From: Hymenobacter duratus
GTDB lineage: Bacteria; Bacteroidota; Bacteroidia; Cytophagales; Hymenobacteraceae
DNA length: 64,000 nucleotides
Direction: 5' to 3'
Assembly: GCF_014698995.1 (NCBI RefSeq)
Contig: NZ_JACWZZ010000001.1
Coordinates: 1,846,564-1,910,563, forward strand
Below, one piece after another: positions 8,719 to 16,762 of this stretch; positions within the stretch are counted from its first letter, which is position 1, and the number at the start of each line of letters is the position of its first letter. The notes under the pieces are model-generated. The model had not been told where the DNA came from and did not search any database. It worked only from the letters and a program-made list of their open reading frames with translations. The position numbers and the translations under genes were made by a program.

Positions 8719-10019
8719 TCTGTTTTCTGTTGCAGCGGCGGTTGTTGGGGGCATTACTATTCCTGCTGCTCGGTTTGGGCATGCCAGGTGCAGCGCAGCC
8801 GGGCCGCAACCCACTCAAGCAGCTGCTCCATGCCGATACTGCCCGTTTCGGGCGCATTCTGGCTAACCCGGCCGCATACCGCGTGCAGATCCTCTATACC
8901 CGCATCAACCGGGATGCGCAGGGTCGGCCGCATTTTCGCACGTTTCGGTATGGCGTTTCGGGAAACCAGTATTTCTATCCGGCCAGCACCATGAAGCTGC
9001 CGGCGGCCGCGCTGGCCCTACAGAAGGTGCGCCTCATCCGCCAACAGGTCCCCGGCCTGACGGCCGCCGCGCCCCTGCGCATCGACTCGGCCTTTGCCGG
9101 GCAGACGCGCGTAACGCACGACACGTCGGCGGCCAGTGGCCGGGCCAGCGTGGGGCACTACATCCGCAAGATGTTGCTGGTGAGTGACAACGAGGCCTAC
9201 AACCGGCTCTACGAGTTTGTGGGCCAGCAGGAGCTGAACGAGCAGCTACACCGCCTGAACCTGCGCCGGACGCGCCTCGTGCACCGCCTGTCGGTCGGGG
9301 ACCAGGAGCCCGGCTCGCGCCACACCAATCCGCTGGCGCTGTATGCCGATACGGCTCTGACGCGGCCGCTCTACCTGCAGCCGGCCGCCTACAACAGACA
9401 GCCCCTGCCGCAGCTGGCCGCCCGCGACTTCCGCATTGGCAAGGCATATATGCAGGGCGAGAAGCGGGAAGAAGGCCCGATGGATTTCAGCACCAGGAAC
9501 AGCTTTCCGCTCTCCGAGCAGCAGCAGGTGCTACGGGCGTTGCTGTTTCCGGAATCGGTGCCCGCAAAGCAACGGTTTCAGCTGGAAGAGGCCGACTATC
9601 AGTTCCTGTACCGTTACCTCTCCATGCTGCCGCGCGAGAGCCAGCACCCGCGCTACGATGCCGCTCACTTCCCCGATTCGTATGCGAAGTTTCTGCTGGG
9701 CGGGGGAGGGCTGGCGCCGCTGCCGCCGGGCGTGCGGGTGTTCAATAAAATAGGGCAGGCGTACGGCTTCCTGATTGACAATGCCTACGTGACTGATGCT
9801 ACGCAGCACGTGGAATTCCTGCTCAGTGCGGTCATCTACGTCAACGCCGACGGCGTGCTCAACGACGACCAGTACGACTACGCTACCATCGGCTTCCCGT
9901 TTCTGCGCGACCTGGGCCTAGCCGTGCTGCGCTACGAGCAGCAGCGCGCCCGCCGCCACCCCGCCGACCTGCGCCGCTTCCGGCTCAATTATCAGCCAGC
10001 CGGCGAGGACGCCCCATGA
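8709..10019 (+). CDS. Class A beta-lactamase-like serine hydrolase
   Basis: 436 residues from ATG 8709, which begins the signal peptide (MRLLCFLLQRR.. to GAAQ, about 30 residues); ATG 8682 is a possible alternative. Active-site motifs of the serine penicilloyl-transferase fold appear in order: STMK (Ser93, Lys96), SDN (159-161) and a KIG variant of KTG in the FNKIGQAYG stretch. The protein is longer than a typical class A beta-lactamase (about 290), so a D-Ala-D-Ala peptidase-like or esterase role is as likely as antibiotic hydrolysis. Its stop overlaps the ATG of the D-Ala-D-Ala dipeptidase gene (ATGA), coupling two wall-related enzymes. Confidence 0.82.
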   Translation: MRLLCFLLQRRLLGALLFLLLGLGMPGAAQPGRNPLKQLLHADTARFGRILANPAAYRVQILYTRINRDAQGRPHFRTFRYGVSGNQYFYPASTMKLPAAALALQKVRLIRQQVPGLTAAAPLRIDSAFAGQTRVTHDTSAASGRASVGHYIRKMLLVSDNEAYNRLYEFVGQQELNEQLHRLNLRRTRLVHRLSVGDQEPGSRHTNPLALYADTALTRPLYLQPAAYNRQPLPQLAARDFRIGKAYMQGEKREEGPMDFSTRNSFPLSEQQQVLRALLFPESVPAKQRFQLEEADYQFLYRYLSMLPRESQHPRYDAAHFPDSYAKFLLGGGGLAPLPPGVRVFNKIGQAYGFLIDNAYVTDATQHVEFLLSAVIYVNADGVLNDDQYDYATIGFPFLRDLGLAVLRYEQQRARRHPADLRRFRLNYQPAGEDAP

Positions 10020-10639
10020 GCAGCCGGTATGCATTGCCGGCAGTAGTCCGGGAAGTGGGCGAGTACCGCCGGCAGGTGCAGCAGAATCCGGCAAATGAGC
10101 TGCTGAACCTGGCGGTTTTTTTGCCCGGGCTGCAGCTTGATATCCGCTACGCCACCGCCAATAATCTGCTGCGTGAGCCGCTGTATGCCGCGGCCGCGGC
10201 CTATCTGCGCCGGCCGGCCGCCGAGGCGCTGCGCGAGGTGCAGGCGGCCCTGGCTGCGCATGATGCAGGCCTGCTGGTGTTTGATGCGTATCGGCCCTAT
10301 AGCGTCACGGTGCGGTTTTGGGAGCAGATTCAGGACGAAACGTATGCCGCCCCGCCGTGGCGCGGCTCCCGCCACAACCGCGGCTGCTCCGTGGATGTGG
10401 CGCTGCAGGACCTGCGCACCGGCCTGCCGCTGCCTATGCCCACTGCCTTCGATGTGCTGACGCCGGCTGCCCACTCAACCTACGAGCCCGTGCCCGCGGC
10501 AGTGCGCCGCAACCGAACCCTGCTGCTGCGGACGATGGCGCAGTTTGGCTTCGTGAACTACCCCGGCGAGTGGTGGCACTTCGATTTCGCAGCCTGGGCC
10601 GACTTTGCGTTGCTGGACCTGCCGTTTGAGCAGCTGTAG
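10016..10639 (+). CDS. D-alanyl-D-alanine dipeptidase (VanX/DdpX-type, M15D)
   Basis: 207 residues. Contains the M15D zinc signature SRHNRGCSVDV (ligands His120 and Asp127) and EWWHFDF (Glu185 general base, His188 ligand), plus the conserved FDAYRPYS arginine motif. It splits D-Ala-D-Ala, allowing D-alanine from cell-wall turnover to be reused. No clear signal peptide is seen, so it probably acts in the cytoplasm. Overlaps the serine hydrolase gene by 4 bases; absence of vanH/vanA partners argues for nutrient recycling rather than glycopeptide resistance. Confidence 0.92.
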   Translation: MSSRYALPAVVREVGEYRRQVQQNPANELLNLAVFLPGLQLDIRYATANNLLREPLYAAAAAYLRRPAAEALREVQAALAAHDAGLLVFDAYRPYSVTVRFWEQIQDETYAAPPWRGSRHNRGCSVDVALQDLRTGLPLPMPTAFDVLTPAAHSTYEPVPAAVRRNRTLLLRTMAQFGFVNYPGEWWHFDFAAWADFALLDLPFEQL

Positions 10640-10763
10640 CACCGGGTGCCGGCCCTGGGCTGAGGTGAAATTCTGACAGGAAATCAGCGGAATAGGAGTT
10701 GCCAAGCGCAACGCACTGTTGACGAAGCCCTAACTTGCGGCCTGATACCCCCTTGTTGTGCTG

Positions 10764-12542
10764 ATGTCCCGATTGTTTGCCGCTGGCCGCCTCTTCCTGT
10801 TCTTGTTGCTCACTACCGGCCTGCTGGCCGTTTCCTGCCGCCCTGCCACCGCCGATGTACCCCCGAAGCGGGAGCTACGCGGCGTCTGGATTGCCACGGT
10901 AGAAAATATCGACTGGCCCAGCGCCCGCAACCTCACGCCGGAGCAGCAGCGCCGCGAGTATATCCGCCTGCTGGACGCCCAGCAGCGCAACGGCATCAAC
11001 GCCGTGTTTGTGCAGGTGCGCCCGGCTTCCGATGCCTTCTACCAGAGCAGTCTGGAGCCCTGGAGCAAGTGGCTGACCGGCACCCAAGGCAAAGCCCCCA
11101 GCCCCGCCTACGACCCGCTGCCTTTCCTCATTGAGGAAGCCCACAACCGGGGCATGGAATTCCATGCGTGGTTCAACCCGTACCGCGCCAGCATGGATTC
11201 TGTGACGCGGCGGCTGGCACCCAACCACCCGTTTCGGCAGCACCCCGAGTGGTTTTTGCGCTACTCCGGCAAGCTGCTCTACAATCCGGGCCTGCCAGCG
11301 GTGCGCCAGTACATCAGCCGCGTAATTCTGGACGTGGTGCGCCGCTATGATATTGATGGCGTGCATTTCGATGACTATTTCTACCCGTACCCGGAAGCCG
11401 GCAAGGTAATCCACGACGAAGCGGCCTTCGCGCAGTACAACCCCGACGGCTTGGCCCTGCCCGACTGGCGCCGTCAGAACGTGAACGTGCTCATTCGGGA
11501 CCTGCACGACTCCATCCAGAGCGCCAAGCGGTGGGTGAAGTTCGGTATTTCGCCTTTCGGGGTGTGGCGCAACCAGGCCTCCGACCCCAACGGCTCGGCT
11601 ACCAAAGCCTTCCAAGGCTACGACGGGCTGTATGCCGATGCGCTGGAGTGGGTACGCCAGGGCTGGGTCGACTACATTCTGCCGCAACTGTACTGGAGCT
11701 CCAACTTCCGGCTGGCGCAGTATCCGGTGCTGGTGGAGTGGTGGGCGCGCAATGCCAACGGCCGTCACCTCTACATCGGGCACGGGGCCTACCGCATGTC
11801 GGAAAGTACCAAGGCCGATACCACCTGGCGCAACCCGAGTGAGCTGCCCCGGCAGGTGCGCCTGAACCGCACCTTCCCCACGGAAGTAGGCGGCAGCGTA
11901 TTCTTCAGCGCTAAGTCGCTGCTCACGAATGCCATGCACACCACCGATTCGCTGCGGCAGAACCTGTTCCGGTATCCGGCCCTAGTGCCTACCATGCCCT
12001 GGCTCGACGCTGTGCCGCCCCGCCCGGCCCAGAACCTAACCCTGACGGCAGCGCTGCCCACTAACACGCTTACCTGGCAGCCTGCCCTCGCTGCCCCCGA
12101 CGGCGACCTGGCCGCCTATTACGTGCTGTACCGGTTCGAGCAGGAGGAAACCCCATCGCCGAACGACCCGCGCCGTATTCTGGCTGTCGTGCGGCCTCGC
12201 GCCGGTACCGGCCTCGTTTTCACGGATACCACTGCCCGGCGGGGCCAGGCCTATGCCTACTACCTGACGGCCGTGGACCGGCTGCACAACGAAAGCCGCC
12301 CCGTGAGTGTGCGCACTACGGGCCGGGCCGGCGAAATCATACTGGCGCAGGCGCCTGCTGAATCGCCGGTAGCAGCACCAGCCACATCCCCAAGTACTAC
12401 TGTGCCAGCGGTAGTGCCCGGGCCGCGCCCGGCCGCTTCACAACCGGCAGCCTCCCGCCCAACAACGACCACAACGACCAAAATCAAAACGAAGACCAAA
12501 TCGAAAAAACGCGGCTTTTTCGGTCGTCTGTTTGGCGGTTGA
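10764..12542 (+). CDS. GHL10 glycosyl-hydrolase-like lipoprotein (DigH/YngK type)
   Basis: 592 residues from ATG 10764; a GTG at 10758 is two codons upstream. Lipoprotein signal peptide with lipobox LAVSC (Cys25). The family 10-like domain starts at RELRGVWIATVENIDWP and includes NGINAVFVQVRP, FHAWFNPYR and the conserved DGVHFDDYFYPY. It is followed by a fibronectin type III-like domain (about 415-515) and a Pro/Ala/Thr linker ending in a Lys-rich tail. The best known relative, DigH of E. coli, cuts peptidoglycan glycan strands stripped of peptides. An outer-membrane-anchored murein glycosidase fits the preceding wall enzymes. Confidence 0.88.
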   Translation: MSRLFAAGRLFLFLLLTTGLLAVSCRPATADVPPKRELRGVWIATVENIDWPSARNLTPEQQRREYIRLLDAQQRNGINAVFVQVRPASDAFYQSSLEPWSKWLTGTQGKAPSPAYDPLPFLIEEAHNRGMEFHAWFNPYRASMDSVTRRLAPNHPFRQHPEWFLRYSGKLLYNPGLPAVRQYISRVILDVVRRYDIDGVHFDDYFYPYPEAGKVIHDEAAFAQYNPDGLALPDWRRQNVNVLIRDLHDSIQSAKRWVKFGISPFGVWRNQASDPNGSATKAFQGYDGLYADALEWVRQGWVDYILPQLYWSSNFRLAQYPVLVEWWARNANGRHLYIGHGAYRMSESTKADTTWRNPSELPRQVRLNRTFPTEVGGSVFFSAKSLLTNAMHTTDSLRQNLFRYPALVPTMPWLDAVPPRPAQNLTLTAALPTNTLTWQPALAAPDGDLAAYYVLYRFEQEETPSPNDPRRILAVVRPRAGTGLVFTDTTARRGQAYAYYLTAVDRLHNESRPVSVRTTGRAGEIILAQAPAESPVAAPATSPSTTVPAVVPGPRPAASQPAASRPTTTTTTKIKTKTKSKKRGFFGRLFGG

Positions 12543-12567
12543 TTCTTTGGACGCTCGTTACTTATTC

Positions 12568-12617
12568 CAACAACGCAAAACGCCCGACCTAGCTAGGTCG
12601 GGCGTTTTGCGTTGTTG
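12568..12617. terminator. Bidirectional palindromic terminator, 25-bp arms, no loop
   Basis: Exact palindrome centred between 12592 and 12593, placed between two convergent genes. The GC-rich core CGCCCGACCTAG is flanked by AAAA/TTTT runs that give U tracts in both directions. Confidence 0.8.
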
Positions 12618-12628
12618 AGTCTTGTAGT

Positions 12629-13120
12629 CTACTTAGTTGTTTTGGGAAGGCGCATGTAAAGAATCTGCTCGAACACCTGTAGCTCGGGTGCCAGAATTGG
12701 GCTTTGCAGCAGCAGCTTGCGGCGGGTAAGCTGCACAACGCTTTGGCCATCGAACAGCGGGCTGTCTTTGGTAGCTGCCTGGCTGTAAAGTTTGCCCTGC
12801 CGCAGCCCATACGTGCCTTGTTCACTATGCACAGTCCGGCCCCTGCGGGAGGTAGTATAGGTGTAGGTGCTGTCAGCCTTGAACTCGACAATCAGCGTCA
12901 GTTCGCCATTGGTTATGCCGATGTTGGTGTCGGCGGCCGGGCTATGAAACAGTTGCTCCTGCAGCGAGTCGGGGAGGGTGGCCGGGGCCTCAAAGGCAAT
13001 CTGCTGCAACGACCACCGGCCAACCAACCCTGTTTGTGCCTGTGCGCCACCTGCCGAAGCTACCACTAAGCCGCCGCAGAGCAACAGCCGATACAGAGAG
13101 CGGGAAGAAAGAGTAAGCAT
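12629..13120 (-). CDS. Secreted lipocalin-like protein
   Basis: 163 residues. Signal peptide to about residue 29 (SAGGAQAQ), then GLVGRWSLQQIAFE, the usual first strand of the small lipocalin-like proteins of Bacteroidota, followed by alternating beta-strand pattern (TLIVEFKADSTYTY, GTYGLRQGKLY, KLLLQSP). Such proteins are thought to bind hydrophobic ligands or assist envelope assembly, but no ligand can be inferred. Starts 33 bases after the Fur-family gene on the same strand, so the two may be co-transcribed. Confidence 0.7.
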   Translation of the reverse strand: MLTLSSRSLYRLLLCGGLVVASAGGAQAQTGLVGRWSLQQIAFEAPATLPDSLQEQLFHSPAADTNIGITNGELTLIVEFKADSTYTYTTSRRGRTVHSEQGTYGLRQGKLYSQAATKDSPLFDGQSVVQLTRRKLLLQSPILAPELQVFEQILYMRLPKTTK

Positions 13121-13153
13121 GAGAGCTAAGTATACTGCACGCGCCGAAAACCG

Positions 13154-13591
13154 CTACGCCGCTGCCGTGCGGCACTTGTTGCAGACGCCCGACATCAGAT
13201 AGTCGCTGCGCTCAGCCTGAAACTGGCCCGGCAACACTACCGGCGGAATAGAAACCTGATTGAGGCAGTAGGTGTGCTGGCAGGCGTTGCATTTGAAATG
13301 CACATGGTTGTCGTAGTGCGCGTGTTCGGTGCAGCCTACAGTGCAGGAAGCATAGCGGATAATATCCGTCGCATCGATGACGCGGTGAATGACGCCCTGC
13401 TGCTCGAAGGTGCGCAGCGTACGGTAGAGCGTAATCCGGTCGATGCCCTCGGCGCCCAGTTCCTGCTCAATATCGTTGCTGGACAGCGCGTAGGACTTGC
13501 TCAGCAATACCTGCAACACCTGCCGCCGGATGGGCGTAGCGCGCAAGCCGTGCCGGGCCAGGGTTTCGTTGATGCGGATGGTAAGTGGCAT
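13154..13591 (-). CDS. Fur-family metal-responsive transcriptional regulator
   Basis: 145 residues. N-terminal winged helix (RATPIRRQVLQVLL, ITLYRTLRTFEQQGVIHRV) and a dimerisation domain with a His-rich metal site (HAHYDNHVHFKC) and two structural zinc CxxC pairs (CNAC and CNKC). Fur-family proteins sense iron, zinc, manganese or peroxide; the two CxxC pairs and the preceding CTVGC suit a zinc-dependent dimer, and Zur is a reasonable guess, but the sensed metal cannot be assigned from sequence. The start codon lies four bases after a perfect -7 box. Confidence 0.9.
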   Translation of the reverse strand: MPLTIRINETLARHGLRATPIRRQVLQVLLSKSYALSSNDIEQELGAEGIDRITLYRTLRTFEQQGVIHRVIDATDIIRYASCTVGCTEHAHYDNHVHFKCNACQHTYCLNQVSIPPVVLPGQFQAERSDYLMSGVCNKCRTAAA

Positions 13592-13595
13592 ATCT

Positions 13596-13603
13596 CAAAA
13601 TTA
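13596..13603 (-). promoter_or_regulatory. -7 box TAATTTTG for the Fur-family gene
   Basis: On the minus strand TAATTTTG matches TAnnTTTG exactly and ends four bases before the ATG at 13591. In Bacteroidota transcription starts a few bases after this box, so the mRNA is predicted to begin at or next to the start codon. No good -33 TTG is seen at 19 bases. Confidence 0.6.
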
Positions 13604-13641
13604 CGGATTCAGCCAGACTTGGGCTGCTTAACAATCACAGT

Positions 13642-13665
13642 TGATGGCCGTGCCAACGGCCATCA
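13642..13665. other. 10-bp hairpin upstream of the Fur-family promoter
   Basis: TGATGGCCGT (13642-13651) pairs with ACGGCCATCA (13656-13665) around a 4-base loop. It may be a second terminator for the SusCD operon or an operator near the Fur gene promoter. Confidence 0.45.
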
Positions 13666-13694
13666 CGCTCAGAATCGGCGTCATTCATAACGCA

Positions 13695-13725
13695 AACAGC
13701 CCGCCGGAAGTACCAGCGGGCTGTT
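13695..13725 (-). terminator. Terminator-like stem after the SusCD-lipoprotein operon
   Basis: AACAGCCCGC (13695-13704) pairs with GCGGGCTGTT (13716-13725), 24 bases downstream of the stop of the 13749-15038 gene. The U tract is weak. Confidence 0.55.
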
Positions 13726-13748
13726 CAGGGAGAGGTAAAGAGGTAGCG

Positions 13749-15038
13749 CTAGAACGCGCGATACTCAAATACAACGCGGGCCGTAGAACCCGCCGTGCTG
13801 GGCTTCACGCCCGTAACGCGCAACAGCATGGGCTCGGCACCGCGCACGCGCACGGCGAACAGGTCGCCGGCGGCCACCGCACCAGGTAGTGCCGTGATGC
13901 CCGTCAGCGAGGCCGCATTCTGATACAGCAGCGTACCTACGGCGTTGGCTGAAGCCGTAGTGTAATAGCCCGTAGCGGCTGTGGCTACCGGAATCCGGTA
14001 ATACACGGTGGTATTAGCCGACGAAAGGTTGACCGTGGTGCCGAGCACGCCGCTGGCAAACAGGTCTTTGGTGGTGGCCGGCGCACTGCTGAGCACGTTG
14101 GCGCCCAGGCGCAGGTCGTAGGCTACCGAATCCTGCGGGGCGCTGGGGCCCGCCGTTACGCGGCCGGTGCGCACCCGGCTCAGGGCCGTGGGCGCTACCA
14201 CGTTGAGCGGCGCAGAAGTTACCACGGCCGAATCGGGGCCGGAAAAGGCTTTGAATACGAACGTCACGGCCTGGCCCTGGGCACCGACTGGCACCCGTAC
14301 GTCTACGGTGCGGGCGTTGGCCGCGCCGGTGCTGGGGTTGAGGATAGAGCTAAACCGCACCCGCCGGCCCGTGCCGATGCGGTAATAGGTCGTCAGGCTA
14401 TCCACATTCTTGAACAACGTGGCCGTGGAAGGTGTAGCCGGGGCCGTCGCAATACCCCCTTCATTAAGCACCAGATTGTACCCAATGATGTCGTTTTCGG
14501 TTTGCGCCGTGGCGGCTAGGTTGTTGCGGAAGGTGGTGATGGTGGTCGGCGAGGCCGTGGTGCCAAAGCGCAGGATTGGCCGGGCCGCCACGTTGTAGGT
14601 GAAGCGCTGGCGGCGGGTAGCCCCGTTCTCAAAGGTCGTCGTCACGTCCACCCGCACGGCCGTCTGGTTGGGTAGGTTCGGAACGGTGTAGGCAATCGGC
14701 TGAGCCGTAATGCCGGCCCGCGTGTCGAAAACCGGATTGGTGGGCGGCAGGGTAGCTACCACGGCGGAGTCTGTCCGGCCAATCACCTGAAACACGGTAA
14801 AGTCCCGGACATTGTCGGCGGCGTTGAAGCCAACCAGCAGGTTCACCACCTCGCCAGGAGCGTACTTGTTGCGCAAGCCCGCCGGCGCGGCCCCAATCGT
14901 GGAGAAGCCCCCATCGCCGGTTAGCGCATAGGGCGGCTCGAATTCATCGTCGCAGGCGGTGATGGCCAGGCCGGACAGGGCCAGCAACAGGGGCCAGGGG
15001 CGCCGCACCAGCGCCCGTATGTTAGAAAGTAGGTTCAT
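13749..15038 (-). CDS. Surface lipoprotein of the SusCD operon
   Basis: 429 residues. Signal peptide with lipobox LAITAC (Cys29) followed by DDEFEPP, an acidic start typical of lipoproteins exported to the outer face in Bacteroidota. The rest is beta-rich, with repeated immunoglobulin-like strands (YTVPNLPNQTAVRVDVTT, VAYDLRLGANVLS) and a C-terminal MLLRVTGVKP section. It has no family I can name. Its position right after susD is that of SusE/SusF-type glycan-binding lipoproteins, which is the most reasonable role. Confidence 0.75.
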   Translation of the reverse strand: MNLLSNIRALVRRPWPLLLALSGLAITACDDEFEPPYALTGDGGFSTIGAAPAGLRNKYAPGEVVNLLVGFNAADNVRDFTVFQVIGRTDSAVVATLPPTNPVFDTRAGITAQPIAYTVPNLPNQTAVRVDVTTTFENGATRRQRFTYNVAARPILRFGTTASPTTITTFRNNLAATAQTENDIIGYNLVLNEGGIATAPATPSTATLFKNVDSLTTYYRIGTGRRVRFSSILNPSTGAANARTVDVRVPVGAQGQAVTFVFKAFSGPDSAVVTSAPLNVVAPTALSRVRTGRVTAGPSAPQDSVAYDLRLGANVLSSAPATTKDLFASGVLGTTVNLSSANTTVYYRIPVATAATGYYTTASANAVGTLLYQNAASLTGITALPGAVAAGDLFAVRVRGAEPMLLRVTGVKPSTAGSTARVVFEYRAF

Positions 15039-15076
15039 AGTGGGAGTACATCAGAAGAAGAGAAAACACACAGTGC

Positions 15077-16636
15077 CTAGCGCTGGTCCCACCACACGGG
15101 GCGGGTGGCGTAGTCCGGCTCGAGGCCCCCGATGGCCTGCACGTTTTGCGGGTTGTACTGGGTTTCGGTGAGAGCCGGCAACAGGCGGCGCGGAAACTTG
15201 CGCTGCGTGGGGTCGGCCGGAACCGGGTTGAAGACGGGATTCACGCCCGTCGGGTACGCCAGGTTCACGTAGATATCGGAGCGGAAATCGTAGCGCCGCA
15301 TATCCGACCACGCCTCCGGGTTCAGGAATAGCGCAATGTATTTCTGCTCCATGATACGCTTCAGATCCAGCTGGGCTTCGTTCTGGGCCACGGCGGCGCT
15401 GCTGAGGTAGCCGTCAATCTGCTGCTGGGTGAGGATGGGAAACGTGACGGTGAGGCCCTGCGAGGCGAACGTGCCGCCGCCCCCAATCTTGCGGATGTGC
15501 GCCTCGATGCCCTGCCGGTAAGCCCGCAACGCACGGTTCCGGTCGCCAGCCAGAAAGGCCGCTTCGGCCTCAATGAACTTCAGCTCGTGGTAGGTGATGA
15601 TTTCGTGGTAGCCTAGGTCGCGGGCATACCAGCCGGAGTAGAAGTCGGAGGCATTCTGCGTCTGGGCAATGGGCGTGCCGCCCGACACGCCGGGATTGGT
15701 GCCCACGCTTACGGGGGTAGCCATCACGGCAAAGCGCGGGTCCGTCACGCCGGGGTAGGTGGCGTTGGCGGCGCTGCCGTTGAGGTAGCGCAGCAGATTC
15801 ACCGAGAACGTAGCCCCGGCGAAGTTGGCGCGTGCCGTGCCGAAGATGCTGGTGCTGCCCGTCACGGGCGGTACGGGCACTTCCATCTGCAGCTGCGCAT
15901 CATCGGCCGAGGAGGTAAAGCCCTTATCGACGGCAGCCAGCACGGCCTGGGCGCTGTAGCTGCCTTTTTTGGTAAGGTGCTGCAACTGGCGGGCGCGCAG
16001 CGAGTACGCTAGTTTCACCCACCTGGTAACGTCGCCGCGGTACAGGATGTCGCCGCTGGGGCTGGGCACGGTTACGTAGAGCGGACGCACGTTGGCCGAG
16101 GCCGGCTTCAGCATTTCCTGCTCGCCCTCATCCAGCAGTCGGAAAATCGTGGCGTAGATCTGCTCCTGCGGGTCGTACTTGGGCGAGAAGTTGCCAGCCC
16201 CCTGAAAGGCTTCCGTAAACGGCACGTCGCCCATCATGTCGGTGAGGTGGGCCAGCGACATGGCCTGCGTGATTTTGGCCGCGCCTACGTAGTGGGGCGA
16301 GCCTTCTGCCTCGGCGGCGCTGATGGCGGCGCGCAGGTTTCCGGAAGCGTAAAAGTAGAAGTAGTTGAACGTGTTGTTGCCGTTGCCGGTAGCAAAGTAG
16401 TACTGGTCGGTGCTGGAGGCCGGCGCCCGGCGCACGATATGCTGCGTGATATAAGGCGTCACCAGCGACGTGAACATTTGCTGTTGGAAGGCCTGGGAAA
16501 TGCCGCCGGGTAGCAGGAAGTTGGGCGTCGAGCTAATAGGGTTGTTGGGGTCGGTGTTCACGTCGAGGAAACTCTCGCACGAGCTCAGTGCCCCGCCACC
16601 TACCAGCAGACCCAGAAGAAGAAGGTATTTTTTCAT
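15077..16636 (-). CDS. SusD/RagB-family nutrient-binding lipoprotein
   Basis: 519 residues. Lipobox ALSSC (Cys20). The mature start SFLDVNTDPNNP and downstream helical TPR-like region (AGAAKITQAMSLAHLTDMMGDVPFTEA..) match the SusD-like family 2 group. C-terminal NPEAWSDMRRYDF is also characteristic. SusD proteins sit as lids on SusC porins and bind ligands at the cell surface. Between its SusC partner (16763-19888) and the operon's third lipoprotein; spacing of 38 and 126 bases supports one transcript. Confidence 0.92.
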   Translation of the reverse strand: MKKYLLLLGLLVGGGALSSCESFLDVNTDPNNPISSTPNFLLPGGISQAFQQQMFTSLVTPYITQHIVRRAPASSTDQYYFATGNGNNTFNYFYFYASGNLRAAISAAEAEGSPHYVGAAKITQAMSLAHLTDMMGDVPFTEAFQGAGNFSPKYDPQEQIYATIFRLLDEGEQEMLKPASANVRPLYVTVPSPSGDILYRGDVTRWVKLAYSLRARQLQHLTKKGSYSAQAVLAAVDKGFTSSADDAQLQMEVPVPPVTGSTSIFGTARANFAGATFSVNLLRYLNGSAANATYPGVTDPRFAVMATPVSVGTNPGVSGGTPIAQTQNASDFYSGWYARDLGYHEIITYHELKFIEAEAAFLAGDRNRALRAYRQGIEAHIRKIGGGGTFASQGLTVTFPILTQQQIDGYLSSAAVAQNEAQLDLKRIMEQKYIALFLNPEAWSDMRRYDFRSDIYVNLAYPTGVNPVFNPVPADPTQRKFPRRLLPALTETQYNPQNVQAIGGLEPDYATRPVWWDQR

Positions 16637-16762
16637 GGAATGTTGAAGAGTTGATAGTTGCTGGTTGATTGATAAGAGGCTGCCAGCCAGGAAGGCTGCC
16701 AGCCGCTGGAAAGTGTAGCCGGCCTAAGTTCCGGCATGCTTTCCACAATCAACAGAACGGAG

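Noticed and set aside
10016..10639. Glycopeptide resistance role for the VanX-like dipeptidase
   Set aside because: No vanH, vanA or vanRS neighbours; the coupled serine hydrolase and murein glycosidase favour wall recycling.
16678..16710. Direct repeat GGCTGCCAGCC between susC and susD
   Set aside because: Two short copies only, no pairing or array; not a CRISPR and not a clear terminator.
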